NCBI RefSeq assembly: GCF_000348785.1
Contig: NC_020520.1
Span: 3,844,001-3,908,000, forward strand
Direction of reading: 5' to 3'
Length of the DNA stretch: 64,000 bases
From: Ilumatobacter coccineus YM16-304
GTDB taxonomy: Bacteria; Actinomycetota; Acidimicrobiia; Acidimicrobiales; Ilumatobacteraceae
Part shown: one piece after another, positions 1 through 8,281 of the stretch
Layout of the letters: the number at the start of each line of letters is the position of its first letter
Position numbering within the stretch: position 1 is the stretch's first letter
Translations under genes and position numbers: made by a program
The notes under the pieces: generated by a model
Told to the model about the DNA's origin: nothing
Databases searched by the model: none
What the model saw: only the letters and a program-made list of their open reading frames with translations

Positions 1-1002
1 GGTCCACGGATCCTCTTCCTTGCCGGTTCGGATCGACACCGGCACCATCGCCCGCAGTGGATCGTCGGGCAACGCCTCGTGTCGAATGAGGTACTCGCGA
101 AGTGCGCCGGCGCAGATGGCCATGACGACGTCGTTGAGCGTGCCACCGGTCGCCTCCTTCAACCGCTTCAGGTTCGACAGCTGCATCGAACGCATGGCGA
201 AGCGGCGGTGCGGCGTGACCGTGTGATTCCACGGCGTCGGCGGCGCGGGCGTGAGCGGAATCATCACCGACGAACCATCGGTCTCGGTGGCGTGCGACGG
301 GTCGTTGCGTTTCGAGATCGCGCCGAGCTGCTTGCGCGCGGTCGTGACGGCCCCGCTCACACTCGACACGCCCGCGGCATCGGCGACGTCTCGCACCATG
401 CTCAGCCCGAGCCGTACCCCGCGGAGCGGGTTGAGCGCCAGGTTGCGAGCGGCGCGTTGCAGCATCTCGGCCCGGCTCGGCGGCTCCTCGCCGACCCACG
501 GCTGGTGCTCGTAGCCGTACACCTCGTCGGGCGAGTCCTCGGTGAACATCTTCAGCATGATCACGCCAGAGGCGCCGTCGATCGTGGCGTGGTGCGTCTT
601 CTGCAGCAGCGCCCACCGACCGTCGGCGAGGCCCTCGATGACGTACGCCTCCCACAGCGGCCGACTGCGATCCATCTTGCGCCCGACGATTCGCGCCACC
701 TGCTCGGCGAGTTGATCGGTGGCGCCCGGTGGGGCGAGGCCGAGGTGACGCACGTGGAAGTCGATGTCGAAGTCCGCGTCCTCGATCCAGTACGGCCGAT
801 CGAGTTCGAACGGGACCTCGACCAGCTTGCGACGCAGCGGCTCGAGGTGATCGACCATGATGCTCAGCCGTTTGCGAACTTCGGTGAAGGGGTCGAAGTC
901 GTCGGACGGTCTTTCGTAGATACTCAGGCCGTTCACATGGCCATACGTGGTGGGCGTCTCCATCACGAGAAAGCTGACATCCAGTCCGGTGAGCTGCTTC
1001 AT
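1..1002 (-). CDS. WS/DGAT-type acyltransferase (3' end cut by window edge)
   Basis: This gene is read leftward from an ATG at 1002 and is still open at base 1, so only the first 334 residues are visible; the family is usually about 450-500. The protein starts MKQLTGLD and carries the acyltransferase active-site motif HHATIDG at residues 137-143, the hallmark of wax ester synthase/acyl-CoA:diacylglycerol acyltransferases. These enzymes esterify fatty alcohols or diacylglycerol with acyl-CoA to make storage wax or triacylglycerol at the membrane. An AGAGGGGG Shine-Dalgarno sequence sits just before the ATG. It is divergent from the MFS gene on the other strand. The family call is secure; wax ester versus triacylglycerol preference cannot be read from the sequence. 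Confidence 0.9.
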   Translation of the reverse strand, partial: MKQLTGLDVSFLVMETPTTYGHVNGLSIYERPSDDFDPFTEVRKRLSIMVDHLEPLRRKLVEVPFELDRPYWIEDADFDIDFHVRHLGLAPPGATDQLAEQVARIVGRKMDRSRPLWEAYVIEGLADGRWALLQKTHHATIDGASGVIMLKMFTEDSPDEVYGYEHQPWVGEEPPSRAEMLQRAARNLALNPLRGVRLGLSMVRDVADAAGVSSVSGAVTTARKQLGAISKRNDPSHATETDGSSVMIPLTPAPPTPWNHTVTPHRRFAMRSMQLSNLKRLKEATGGTLNDVVMAICAGALREYLIRHEALPDDPLRAMVPVSIRTGKEEDPWT

Positions 1003-1126
1003 GATCCCCCTCTTGTCGATCGCACCGATCCACCTCGGCACGTCTGCATCATGCACCATCCACGAGGTGCCGCGCGCCAGAACCCGAGCAGCGGCTGCTC
1101 GACGGTCCGCGGATACGGTCCGACGT

Positions 1127-2332
1127 GTGGCACCCGACGAACGAGTGAGCCGAGTGCTTCGCCGGCTCGTGTTGCCCGTCTACCTCCCGATCGTCGCCGG
1201 CACGTTCGGACTGGCGCTGCTCGTCCCGGTGCTTCCGCTGTATCTCACCGAGGTCGGCCTGTCGCTGCGGATGACGTCGGTGGTCCTGTCCGGCGTCGGC
1301 ATCGGCGCCACGATCGGCGGGTTGCCCGCCGGTGCGCTCATCGCGCGGTTCGGTGAACGGCGTGTGATGTTCGCGGCCATCGCCGCCGTGGCGATCACCT
1401 CCGCGGTACTCGGTCTCACCGAGGCGTCGATCGCACTCGTCGCGATGCGTCTCGGTACGGGCGCGGCGAACATCGCGCTGCGCCTCTCGCGGCAGACGTA
1501 CATCACCCGACGTGTCGCAAGGACCGTGCGCGGGCGGGCGATGTCGACCATCGGCGGCTCGTTCCGCATGTCGTTGTTCGTGGGTCCGCTGCTCGGCGGG
1601 GTGCTCGCCGACACGCTCGGGTTCGAGGCGACGTTCGCCATCGCCGGGGCGGTCACGGCGCTCGGCATGATCCCGCCGCTGCTGCAACCGGCTGCCGAGC
1701 GCGACGATGTGCTCGACGCCGAGGACGGATCGCCGGTCGACCCGATCGGGCTCTTCGAGTCCATCCGCGTGCACCGCCGCGTGCTGGCGCTGGTGGCATT
1801 CGTTCCGATGCTCACCATGGCAGTGCGCGAGGGTCGCTACGTCGTGGTGCCGCTGATCGGCGATGACCTCGGCCTGTCGCCGACAGCGGTCGGCGCGCTC
1901 GTCACGGTCGGCACGGCGGCCGACCTCGTGCTCTTTCCGGTGGCGGGCTACGTGCTCGACCGGTTCGGCCGGCTCGCTGCGATGGTGCCCTCGTTCGGTC
2001 TGATCGCGATCGGACTCGTCGTGCTCGGCTTCGCCGACACCACCGGAGCGGCCGTCGTCGCCGGCGCGATCATGGGCATCGGCAACGGGCTGAGTTCGGG
2101 TTCGCTGCTCACCCTCGGTTCCGATCTCGCTCCGGCCGACGCGCCGGGCCCGTTCCTCGCGGCGATCGCCGTCATCCAAGACGTCGGCAAGATCATCGGA
2201 CCGCTCCTCGTCGGGTTCGTCGGTTCGGCCGCGTCACTCGGCACGGCATCCCTCGTGCTCGCCGGACTGATGGTCTTCGTCATCGCATGGCTCGTCCTCG
2301 TCGTCGGCGAAACCAGCCCCCGCCACGCCTGA
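1127..2332 (+). CDS. MFS transporter
   Basis: About 401 residues with twelve hydrophobic segments spaced like a major facilitator. The loop 2-3 motif region reads GLPAGALIARFGERR, and there is a second-half equivalent near YVLDRFGRLAAM. It is probably a drug or metabolite proton antiporter; the substrate is unknown. The frame is open upstream to 947, but that would run into the divergent acyltransferase gene. I chose the GTG at 1127 (VAPDERVSRVL), which sits just before the first membrane helix; a GTG at 1145 is also possible. The charged linker between the two halves lies around residues 195-215. Function beyond the superfamily is inference. Confidence 0.8.
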   Translation: MAPDERVSRVLRRLVLPVYLPIVAGTFGLALLVPVLPLYLTEVGLSLRMTSVVLSGVGIGATIGGLPAGALIARFGERRVMFAAIAAVAITSAVLGLTEASIALVAMRLGTGAANIALRLSRQTYITRRVARTVRGRAMSTIGGSFRMSLFVGPLLGGVLADTLGFEATFAIAGAVTALGMIPPLLQPAAERDDVLDAEDGSPVDPIGLFESIRVHRRVLALVAFVPMLTMAVREGRYVVVPLIGDDLGLSPTAVGALVTVGTAADLVLFPVAGYVLDRFGRLAAMVPSFGLIAIGLVVLGFADTTGAAVVAGAIMGIGNGLSSGSLLTLGSDLAPADAPGPFLAAIAVIQDVGKIIGPLLVGFVGSAASLGTASLVLAGLMVFVIAWLVLVVGETSPRHA

Positions 2333-2340
2333 CCCCCACC

Positions 2341-2517
2341 GAGGGTGATTCTGCCCAGGCCAAGAATCGTCGCGTGAGCCCAGAGGATGATTTTCGCCCA
2401 GGCCAGAAATCGTCGCGAACCGTTTTCCCAGAGGATGATTTTCGGCCAGGCCAGAAATCGTCGCGAACCGTTCTCCCAGAGGATGATTTTCAGCCAGGCC
2501 AGAAATCGTCGCGACGG
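2341..2517. repeat. Intergenic hairpin repeat, cluster A (4 copies)
   Basis: Four copies of a 22-23 bp dyad lie at 2347-2368, 2389-2411, 2437-2459 and 2485-2507, the last three at a 48 bp period. Each has the form GATTTTCGCCCAGGC followed by C(A/C)(A/G)AAATC-like arms, so a stem of GATTT/AAATC with an inner GCC/GGC can form. The copies are linked by GTCGCGAACCG-type spacers. The same core occurs seven times in cluster B at 25788-26165, so this is a dispersed family. It lies between the MFS stop and the convergent AIM24-like stop. Confidence 0.85.
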
Positions 2518-2542
2518 GTTGGTGCGGTGGCCCTCGTCCTGG

Positions 2543-3226
2543 TCAGTTGCGGTTGCCCGGCATGTTCGCTGCGACGTAGCGGACGATGTCGTCGGGGTTG
2601 CGGGACTGCATGACCAGTTCGCCCGGCCCCGTGAACAGGAAGATGAACCCTTCGCCGGTCTTCATCGACTGGATGCGGCCCTCGCTCACACGCTTGAGCT
2701 CCATCGTGACCGACTCGTGGAACGCGACCATGTGGTTCGTGTCGACGATGACCTGCTGGCCTTCGGCGAGCGTGAAGCGATCGAGCGCGCCGTAGAGCGA
2801 CACGACGATCTTGCCGTGGCCCGAGGCGCGCAGCAGAAAAGCTCCCTCACCGCCGACCATCGTCTTGAGCCCACCGAACTTCGTGTCGATCTCGACGGTG
2901 CTCTCGGCGCAGAGGAACGACCCCTTCTGCACGAGCAGCGGCGCGTCGGGCGTGACGTCGAACGTGGTGAGGTCGCCTGGCAACGACGGTGCGAAGTCGA
3001 TCCAGCCGCCCTGCGGGCCGGCGGTGGCGGTGGTGATGAACAGCGACTCGCCGCCGAGCACGCTGCGCTTGAGGCCCTTCATCATGCCGCCTTCGACCTT
3101 GGCGGCGAGTTGCATGTCGGGGGCCATGGCCATCATGGCTCCCGACTCGGCGCGGATCGATTCACCGGGCGCGAGCAGCGCGCGAGCGACCGAGAAGGAT
3201 GGGTTGTGGCGTTCCTGGATCTCCAT
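2543..3226 (-). CDS. AIM24/TIGR00266-family protein
   Basis: A 227-residue protein beginning MEIQERHNPSF. It has the glycine-rich beta pattern of the AIM24/TIGR00266 family: a GESIRAESGAMMAM motif near residues 20-35, VEGGMMKGLKR after it, and a GEGAFLL region in the middle. Bacterial members are predicted to fold as a trimeric beta barrel and their biochemical role is unknown. The frame stays open upstream to 3286, but that extension would translate a palindromic repeat (3263-3295), so the ATG at 3226 is preferred. It lies downstream of the PPOX-like gene on the same strand with a palindrome between them. Confidence 0.85.
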   Translation of the reverse strand: MEIQERHNPSFSVARALLAPGESIRAESGAMMAMAPDMQLAAKVEGGMMKGLKRSVLGGESLFITTATAGPQGGWIDFAPSLPGDLTTFDVTPDAPLLVQKGSFLCAESTVEIDTKFGGLKTMVGGEGAFLLRASGHGKIVVSLYGALDRFTLAEGQQVIVDTNHMVAFHESVTMELKRVSEGRIQSMKTGEGFIFLFTGPGELVMQSRNPDDIVRYVAANMPGNRN

Positions 3227-3262
3227 GCGCCCATCGTTGCAGAACACAGCGGGTGCGCCGGG

Positions 3263-3295
3263 CCGGACGGTTTGTCTCAGAGACAAACCGTCCGG
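3263..3295. repeat. Perfect palindromic extragenic element, copy 1
   Basis: A 33 bp perfect inverted repeat: 16 bp arms (CCGGACGGTTTGTCTC and its complement) around a single central A. It lies between the stop of the PPOX-like gene (3334) and the start of the AIM24-like gene (3226), both on the minus strand. No T-run follows it on that strand. Related copies lie at 33636-33676 and 35132-35166. Confidence 0.9.
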
Positions 3296-3333
3296 TCGCT
3301 GCGATCACCGGCGGGTTGGGAGCGGTGGCGAGC

Positions 3334-3906
3334 TCAGAGCCAGCGGCGTGGGATGGGCAGGCGATCTCGGAGCCGCACGAAGCCGAGCAGCGCCTTGTTG
3401 ATGGCCTTGGTGTTGTCGAAGCCCTTCACCCGTTCGGGAACGAGCCGGATCAACGTCTGACCGGTCGCCTCGCGGTCGGCGGCGGAGATCTTGTCGTACT
3501 CGGCGGCGCCGAGCTTGCCGAAGTACTTCACCGCCATCGCCTTCGACAGCGTGCCGTCGGTGCCGAGGTCGACCAGCTCGACTCGGCCGTCGACGATGAC
3601 GGCGCGATACGGCGGCCGCTCGTCCTGCACCGACACGCAGACGCGGTCGTCGCGTTGCAGCGCCCGGTGCTTGTCGGACCCGGTGGAGACGACGAACAGC
3701 ATCACGCCGTCTCGGTACGTGTACCAGAGCGGTGCCGCGTTGGGGCGGCCGTCTTTGCGCACGTAGGTGAACGTGGCGATTCGCGTGTCGGCGAGGAACG
3801 AATCGAGTGCCTCGGCGTCGAAACCGGGCTGACCACCGAGCGGTGCGAACGGGAGTGCTGCGAGTGGCGTGATCGAAGCGCCGGATGAGTTTACGGTGTA
3901 ATCCAT
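3334..3906 (-). CDS. PPOX-class (FMN/F420-type) oxidoreductase
   Basis: A 190-residue split-barrel protein of the pyridoxamine 5'-phosphate oxidase superfamily. The core strands are visible as RIATFTYVRKDGRPNAAPLWYTY, then LFVVSTGSDKHRAL and RAVIVDGRVELVD. In actinobacteria such proteins often bind F420 or FMN and reduce small substrates, but the cofactor cannot be fixed from sequence alone. The ATG at 3906 has no clear Shine-Dalgarno sequence, so translation may be leaderless or start a little downstream. It is divergent from a TetR regulator with a 69 bp gap, which suggests the regulator controls it. Confidence 0.8.
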   Translation of the reverse strand: MDYTVNSSGASITPLAALPFAPLGGQPGFDAEALDSFLADTRIATFTYVRKDGRPNAAPLWYTYRDGVMLFVVSTGSDKHRALQRDDRVCVSVQDERPPYRAVIVDGRVELVDLGTDGTLSKAMAVKYFGKLGAAEYDKISAADREATGQTLIRLVPERVKGFDNTKAINKALLGFVRLRDRLPIPRRWL

Positions 3907-3943
3907 GTCGGCAACGTAGCGCAGATCGGCGTACGGCGTAAAC
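3889..3943. promoter_or_regulatory. Candidate TetR operator (imperfect inverted repeat)
   Basis: GTTTACGGTGTA at 3889-3900 and TACGGCGTAAAC at 3932-3943 form an inverted repeat (10 of 12 positions complementary). One half sits at the first codons of the PPOX-like gene and the other in the gap before the TetR gene. Spacing between arm centres is about four helical turns. Binding by the neighbouring TetR protein is inferred from position. Confidence 0.4.
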
Positions 3944-3975
3944 CTCCGTCCCCTCGCAACGTAGAATCAGGCGCC

Positions 3976-4611
3976 ATGAGCACCGATCGCCAACCGTTGT
4001 CGCGCGCCGCGATCGTCGCCGCCGCCATCACCGTGATCGATCGCGACGGACTCGAGCGGCTCTCGATGCGACGCCTCGGCAACGAACTGGGCTACGAGGC
4101 AATGGCGCTCTACAAGCACGTCACCGACAAGGCGGCGCTTCTCGACGCGGTGATCGAGGCGGCATACGCGGAGATGACACCGCCCGATCCCTCCGATCCG
4201 TGGGACGACCGAATTCGACACGCCGCACGCGAACTGCGACGCGTGGCGCTGTGCCACCCCGAACTCCTGATCGCCATGATCACCTCGCCTCCGGCATGCC
4301 CTGCCGTCCGCACCCGCATCGACGGCATCCTCGAGGCACTCGACGAGAGCGGCCTCGGCGCCGACGACGTCGTGCGCAGCTTTCGACTGTTCGTCAACCT
4401 CACGTCGGGCGCACTCCTGAGCGAGACCACCGCCGCCCGCCAACAGACCGGACCCCTCGAGAACCAGGTCGGCGTCGACGAGTGCCGCGCCCTCGCCGAG
4501 TACGGCGCGGCGCTCGCCTCGTGCGACTTCGACGTCGAGTTCGACGACACGGTCGAGACGTTCATCCGCCTCAGCCAGCTCAACGGTTCGACCACCCGGC
4601 GGCCCGCCTAG
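3976..4611 (+). CDS. TetR-family transcriptional regulator
   Basis: A 211-residue regulator. The N-terminal helix-turn-helix spans about residues 8-52 (LSRAAIVAAAITVIDRDG, then LSMRRLGNELGYEAMALYKHV). The C-terminal part resembles the TetR_C tetracycline-repressor-like ligand domain, with a helical WDDRIRHAARELRRVA segment. It is a dimeric ligand-responsive repressor by family. It is divergent from the PPOX-like gene at 3906; an inverted repeat spans the shared promoter region. The ligand is unknown. Confidence 0.88.
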   Translation: MSTDRQPLSRAAIVAAAITVIDRDGLERLSMRRLGNELGYEAMALYKHVTDKAALLDAVIEAAYAEMTPPDPSDPWDDRIRHAARELRRVALCHPELLIAMITSPPACPAVRTRIDGILEALDESGLGADDVVRSFRLFVNLTSGALLSETTAARQQTGPLENQVGVDECRALAEYGAALASCDFDVEFDDTVETFIRLSQLNGSTTRRPA

Positions 4612-4717
4612 CGCATCGAGGCCCTCGCCTCCACGCGGCGAGACGAGAAGATCACCGTTCGTGACTCCCGCCACCTGACCGCAACAGGTTCGTAATACAA
4701 CTGTAACTTCGGCGATC

Positions 4718-5401
4718 ATGTTCAGACCGGACGCAACCTCCACGCGGGCCGAGCGGCGCGCCATCCCTCGCCGTCGCCGCACACGCGTCGTCGCCAAGCA
4801 CCTCAAAGTCGGTATCGCGGTGGCCGCCGCCGTGGTGAGCGTGCCGTTCGGCGCCCGCGCCGAACCGCGGCCACTCCACACCGACATCGTGACGCAGTTC
4901 GCCACCGACGATGTCGCGGGCTCGAGCGCTCGCCCCGATGACGAACTGCTCCTCGACGCCTGCCCGATCGACGGGTCGTCGACCTTCGAGGACAGCTGGG
5001 GCTGGGCTCGCTCCGGCGGACGCAGCCACGAAGGTGTCGACCTCATCGCCAGCCGGGGCACGCCGATCATCGCCGTCCGTGACGGCTGGGCGAACTTCAC
5101 GACGAGCAACCTCGGCGGACGCGCCGTGTGGCTCACCGCCGACAACGGCGACAAGTTCTACTACGCCCACCTCGACGACTGGGAGGGCGAGAGTCGCACC
5201 GTCGCTGCCGGCGACGTGATCGGCTACGTGGGGAGCACCGGCAATGCGCAGGGCCCGCATCTCCACTTCGAGACGATGCCCGACGGCGTGGTCGAGAACC
5301 CGTTCCCTCACACGCTCGGCGCGTGCGTGCCCGCCCCGCCCCCGGTGGTCAACGAGATCGCCCAGATGCACGCGTCGAACCGGCTCGGCACGCAGCTCTG
5401 A
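4718..5401 (+). CDS. Secreted M23-family (LytM) metallopeptidase
   Basis: A 227-residue protein with a basic N-terminus followed by a hydrophobic segment ending at PFGARA near residue 48, which looks like a signal peptide or anchor. The C-terminal half is a LytM/M23 domain. The zinc ligands are visible in SHEGVDL (His and Asp of HxxxD) and in HLHFE near residue 180. M23 enzymes cut peptidoglycan cross-bridges, or serve as activators when ligands are missing; here the ligands are present. A Cys pair (LLLDACPIDG and GACVPAP) may form a disulphide. No operon partner is obvious. Confidence 0.85.
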   Translation: MFRPDATSTRAERRAIPRRRRTRVVAKHLKVGIAVAAAVVSVPFGARAEPRPLHTDIVTQFATDDVAGSSARPDDELLLDACPIDGSSTFEDSWGWARSGGRSHEGVDLIASRGTPIIAVRDGWANFTTSNLGGRAVWLTADNGDKFYYAHLDDWEGESRTVAAGDVIGYVGSTGNAQGPHLHFETMPDGVVENPFPHTLGACVPAPPPVVNEIAQMHASNRLGTQL

Positions 5402-5468
5402 TCTGCGGGGTCACGAAGTCGCCACCGCCGCGGCCAGTCGAGGAGGTCGACCTGGCTACCGTTTCAGG

Positions 5469-6128
5469 ATGATCCGACTCCGCCAGATCGCACTCGTCGC
5501 TGCCGACCTCGACCCGGTCGTCGAGACGTTGTGCTCGACGTTCGACCTCTCGGTGTGCTTCCGAGATCCGGGCGTCGGGGAGTTCGGCCTCCACAATGCG
5601 CTCATGGTCATCGGCGACCAGTTTCTCGAGGTCGTGTCGCCGACCGCACCCGGCACCACGGCCGGTCGTCTGCTCGACAAGCGTGACGGGGACGGTGGCT
5701 ACATGGCGATCTACGAGGTCGACGATCTCGATGCTCGGATCGACCGCTTGGCCGAACACGGCGTCCGTGTCGTGTGGGCTGGAGACTTCTCGACGATCCG
5801 CGGCCGCCACCTTCATCCGCGAGATGTCGGCGGCGCGATCGTGTCGATCGACGAGGCGACCCCACCCGGGAGTTGGACGTGGGCCGGGCCCGACTGGGCA
5901 CCGCATCGATCGAGCGTGGCGAGCGGAATCGCCGGCTTCACCGTGGCGGCCACCGACCCGCAGGCGATGTCGGCCCGTTGGAGCACGCTCGACCTCGATG
6001 TCTCCGTCCGGTTCACGGAGGCCGGCGAGCGCGGCGACGGGATCGACGGTGTCGATCTGGTGTCGGTCGACCGGTCGCGCACCGGCGAGGTCGTCGAACT
6101 CTGCGGGGTCACCTTCACGCTCGTGTGA
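5469..6128 (+). CDS. VOC-superfamily (glyoxalase-like) protein
   Basis: A 219-residue protein starting MIRLRQIALVAADL, which is the first beta strand of a vicinal-oxygen-chelate module. A second, more divergent module starts near residue 150 (SGIAGFTVAATDP). The first half has FLEVVSPTAPG and GGYMAIYEVDDLDARIDRL. It is probably an enzyme or binding protein for a small hydrophobic substrate; the reaction is unknown. The frame is open upstream, but an AGG just before the ATG at 5469 and the domain start support this choice. Confidence 0.8.
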   Translation: MIRLRQIALVAADLDPVVETLCSTFDLSVCFRDPGVGEFGLHNALMVIGDQFLEVVSPTAPGTTAGRLLDKRDGDGGYMAIYEVDDLDARIDRLAEHGVRVVWAGDFSTIRGRHLHPRDVGGAIVSIDEATPPGSWTWAGPDWAPHRSSVASGIAGFTVAATDPQAMSARWSTLDLDVSVRFTEAGERGDGIDGVDLVSVDRSRTGEVVELCGVTFTLV

Positions 6129-6185
6129 CGACGCCGCGTCGCCCGAGCCGTCGCCATCGCGACATGACGGGTCGCAACGGGACGT

Positions 6186-6572
6186 TCAGTGTTCGACGAC
6201 GAACGTCGGCGTGAGCCGCAACGTGATGCGGGGCGTGCCGGGCTTGTCGAACGCCGTGCCGTCCTCGAACCCGTGCTTGCGACACACGGCATCTCGCGTC
6301 GACGCCGTCGGATCGGCCGTGACGGTCATCGTGCCCCGGATCTCGATGTAGCGCATGAGATTCCGGGGGTCGACGACGGTGAACGCGACCGACGGGTTGG
6401 CCGACACGTGCCGTTCGCGCAGCCGCCCGCCGACCGAGCTGACGAGGATCTCGTCGCCGTCGCGCAGGAACCAGACCGGCGACACCTGTGGGGCCCCGCT
6501 CGACATGACGGTGGCCAACAGCCCGTTGACCGGTGCGTCGAGCAGATCGAAGTACGCCTCGGGAAGTTTCAC
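6186..6572 (-). CDS. PPOX-class F420/FMN-dependent protein
   Basis: A 128-residue split-barrel protein: NGLLATVMSSGAPQVSPVWFL, then EILVSSVGGRLRERHVSANPSVAFTV and YIEIRGTMTV. This is the typical short PPOX pattern in actinobacteria, often F420-linked. The frame is open further upstream into tRNA-like sequence, so I chose the GTG at 6572 (VKLPEAYFDLL), which matches the usual N-terminus. Just upstream begins the array of partial tRNA-Arg copies. Confidence 0.82.
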   Translation of the reverse strand: MKLPEAYFDLLDAPVNGLLATVMSSGAPQVSPVWFLRDGDEILVSSVGGRLRERHVSANPSVAFTVVDPRNLMRYIEIRGTMTVTADPTASTRDAVCRKHGFEDGTAFDKPGTPRITLRLTPTFVVEH

Positions 6573-6587
6573 CGCACCACTATCGCA

Positions 6588-6951
6588 GCGCCCTCGACAG
6601 GAATCGAACCGTGTCGCGCCACTCACAACCGCGCCCTCGACAGGAACCGAACCCGTGGCCTCTCGCTGAGGAGACGACCACGAGATGCCCCTGTTGTACG
6701 CGCCCTCGACAGGAATCGAACCTGTGGCCTCTCGCTGAGGAGCCGACCACGAGATGCCACTGTCAACTGCGCCCTCGACAGGAATCGAACCTGTGGCCTC
6801 TCGCTGAGGAGCCGACCACGAGATGCCACTGTCAACTGCGCCCTCGACAGGAACCGAACCCGTGGCCTCTCGCTGAGGAGCCGACCACGAGATGCCACTG
6901 TCAACTGCGCCCTCGACAGGAACCGAACCCGTGGCGCGCCGCTGTTGTACG
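6588..6951 (-). repeat. Tandem array of partial tRNA-Arg 3' halves
   Basis: Downstream of the intact tRNA-Arg(CCT), six copies of its last approximately 30 nt (T-arm plus acceptor 3' strand, GCGCCCTCGACAGGAA... on the plus strand) begin at 6588, 6631, 6700, 6769, 6838 and 6907. Spacings are 43, 69, 69, 69, 69 and 44 bp. The four 69 bp units also keep an altered anticodon-arm region and a unique stretch able to pair as CTCTCG/CGAGAT. The 5' half of the tRNA is absent from them. Some copies carry a C in the T-arm where the tRNA has T, with G:U pairing still possible. None is a complete tRNA. Confidence 0.85.
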
Positions 6952-7025
6952 CGCCCTCGACAGGAATCGAACCTGTGGCCTATCGCTTAGGAGGCGACCG
7001 CTCTATCCAACTGAGCTACGAGGGC
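6952..7025 (-). tRNA. tRNA-Arg(CCT)
   Basis: A 74 nt cloverleaf read leftward. The acceptor stem is GCCCTCG/CGAGGGC and the D-arm contains AGCTCAGTTGG. The anticodon stem is GTCGC/GCGAT around the loop CTCCTAA, with anticodon CCT at 6989-6991. The T-arm is ACAGG-TTCGATT-CCTGT. The discriminator is G and CCA is not encoded. It reads AGG codons. Partial copies of its 3' half follow directly downstream. Confidence 0.95.
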
Positions 7026-7124
7026 AAGAGACCGAAGTCTAGGAGTCGACTCGAATCTCCGAGCAGACCGGCCGCCCGACCGCAACCTGGCGATGCCCAT
7101 CCGGGATGGAAACGACCAGGTCGA

Positions 7125-7808
7125 TCACCTCGGGGTGGGGGCGCGCCATCCGAACTTGAGCGCGGCGAGCCGCAACGAGAACACGGCGGCGGCGACGCCG
7201 ATGGCGACGCCGCCCGAGTAGAAGCCGTTGCGCCATGCCACGACGATGACCGTGGCACCCAGCGCCGCTGGGATCGCATAGAGCCGGCTGTCGGGGTGGA
7301 AGAGGTGTGGCTGGTCGTTGGCCAACACGTCGCGGATGATGCCGCCTCCGGTCGCCGTGATCACGCCGATGAGCACGGCGCCGACTGCGCTCGCTTCGAA
7401 CGCCGACGCCTTGACCGCACCCGTTGCGGCGAACAGGCCGAGCCCGGCGGCGTCGAAGAACATCACGGGCCGTCGGAATCGATGCTCGATGATCGCGTGC
7501 CCGACGAACACGACGGCGGCGGCGACCAACGGCACGATGAGGTACAGCACGTCGTCGAACGCGGTCGGTGGCGTGGCCCCGAGGACCACGTCGCGGATGA
7601 TTCCACCACCGAGCGCCGTCACCAGCGACAGCGCGATGACCCCGACGAGTTCGAAGCCTTTGCGTACGGCGAGCAGTCCGCCCGACACCGCGAAGAAGAA
7701 CACACCGACCAGGTCGACGGTTCGCTCGAGCGTGGCGTCGAGCCCCGTCGCCGAGTCGATCTGCGCGAGCACTGACACGCCGGGCACGATAGGCGCGTCG
7801 CGCCACAA
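7125..7808 (-). CDS. TRIC-family (UPF0126/YicG-like) membrane channel
   Basis: A 227-residue membrane protein with about seven hydrophobic helices arranged as a repeat. The family signature GGGIIRDVxLG occurs twice (TALGGGIIRDVVLG near residue 67 and TATGGGIIRDVLA near residue 152). Prokaryotic TRIC homologues form trimeric cation channels. The first 20 or so residues are not conserved, so a later start is possible. It lies alone between the tRNA-Arg and a divergent DDN-like gene. Confidence 0.85.
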   Translation of the reverse strand: MWRDAPIVPGVSVLAQIDSATGLDATLERTVDLVGVFFFAVSGGLLAVRKGFELVGVIALSLVTALGGGIIRDVVLGATPPTAFDDVLYLIVPLVAAAVVFVGHAIIEHRFRRPVMFFDAAGLGLFAATGAVKASAFEASAVGAVLIGVITATGGGIIRDVLANDQPHLFHPDSRLYAIPAALGATVIVVAWRNGFYSGGVAIGVAAAVFSLRLAALKFGWRAPTPR

Positions 7809-7891
7809 CTCGTCGATGCCGATGTCGTGCGGCCACGTCGACGCCGTCGACCCTCGAGCGGAGTCGCGGACGGCCCCCTTACGCTGTCGCC

Positions 7892-8236
7892 ATGTCGATC
7901 GATCGAAGCGAGCTCACGCGCCAGGGATTCCAGGCGCTCAACTCGGTGGTCGAACCCACCGTGCGCTCGGGCTTCGCCAATCCGTGGCCGATCGGCGGTG
8001 GCCTGGTGCTCCTCGAGACCATGGGCCGCAAGTCGGGCGTGTGGCGGTCGGTTCCGCTCGTGTCGACACGCGTTGGCGACACCCTCGTCGTGAGCACCGT
8101 GCGGTCGAACTCGCTGTGGCTGAAGAACATCGAAGCCCACGAGCGCGTCCGCGTGTGGCTCCACGGCAAGCGTCGAACGGGCACCGCCATGATCGATCGC
8201 GGGCCGCTGAACACCGCGGTCATCCGTCTCGACTGA
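7892..8236 (+). CDS. Deazaflavin-dependent nitroreductase-like protein (DUF385/DDN family)
   Basis: A 114-residue small split-barrel protein. The family motif LLETMGRKSGVWRSVPL is present near residues 40-57, and SLWLKNIEAHERVRVWL follows the usual pattern. Family members bind the deazaflavin F420 and include mycobacterial Ddn. It is somewhat short (130-150 is usual), with the N-terminal region reduced. It lies divergent from the TRIC-like gene. Confidence 0.75.
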   Translation: MSIDRSELTRQGFQALNSVVEPTVRSGFANPWPIGGGLVLLETMGRKSGVWRSVPLVSTRVGDTLVVSTVRSNSLWLKNIEAHERVRVWLHGKRRTGTAMIDRGPLNTAVIRLD

Positions 8237-8281
8237 TCGACCGGACGAGACACGACGCATGCCCCGACGACGACGCCGGGG

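Noticed and set aside
79-1356. Long plus-strand frame opposite the acyltransferase
   Set aside because: It is antisense to a gene with an intact catalytic motif, is Arg/His-rich and resembles no family; a typical high-GC shadow.
2341-2517. Repeat cluster considered as the C-terminal part of the MFS gene or a small protein
   Set aside because: It lies after the MFS stop, recurs elsewhere in non-coding context, and has stem-forming changes rather than codon-like ones.
6533-7042. Plus-strand reading frame of repeated PRQESNLWPLAEE-like peptides
   Set aside because: It is the translation of the tRNA-Arg and its partial copies; the repeat is RNA- or DNA-level, not a protein.
8234-8236. TGA of the short DDN-like gene considered as a second selenocysteine codon
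   Set aside because: No Cys is expected at this point in the family, no hairpin follows, and the downstream frame is not conserved.
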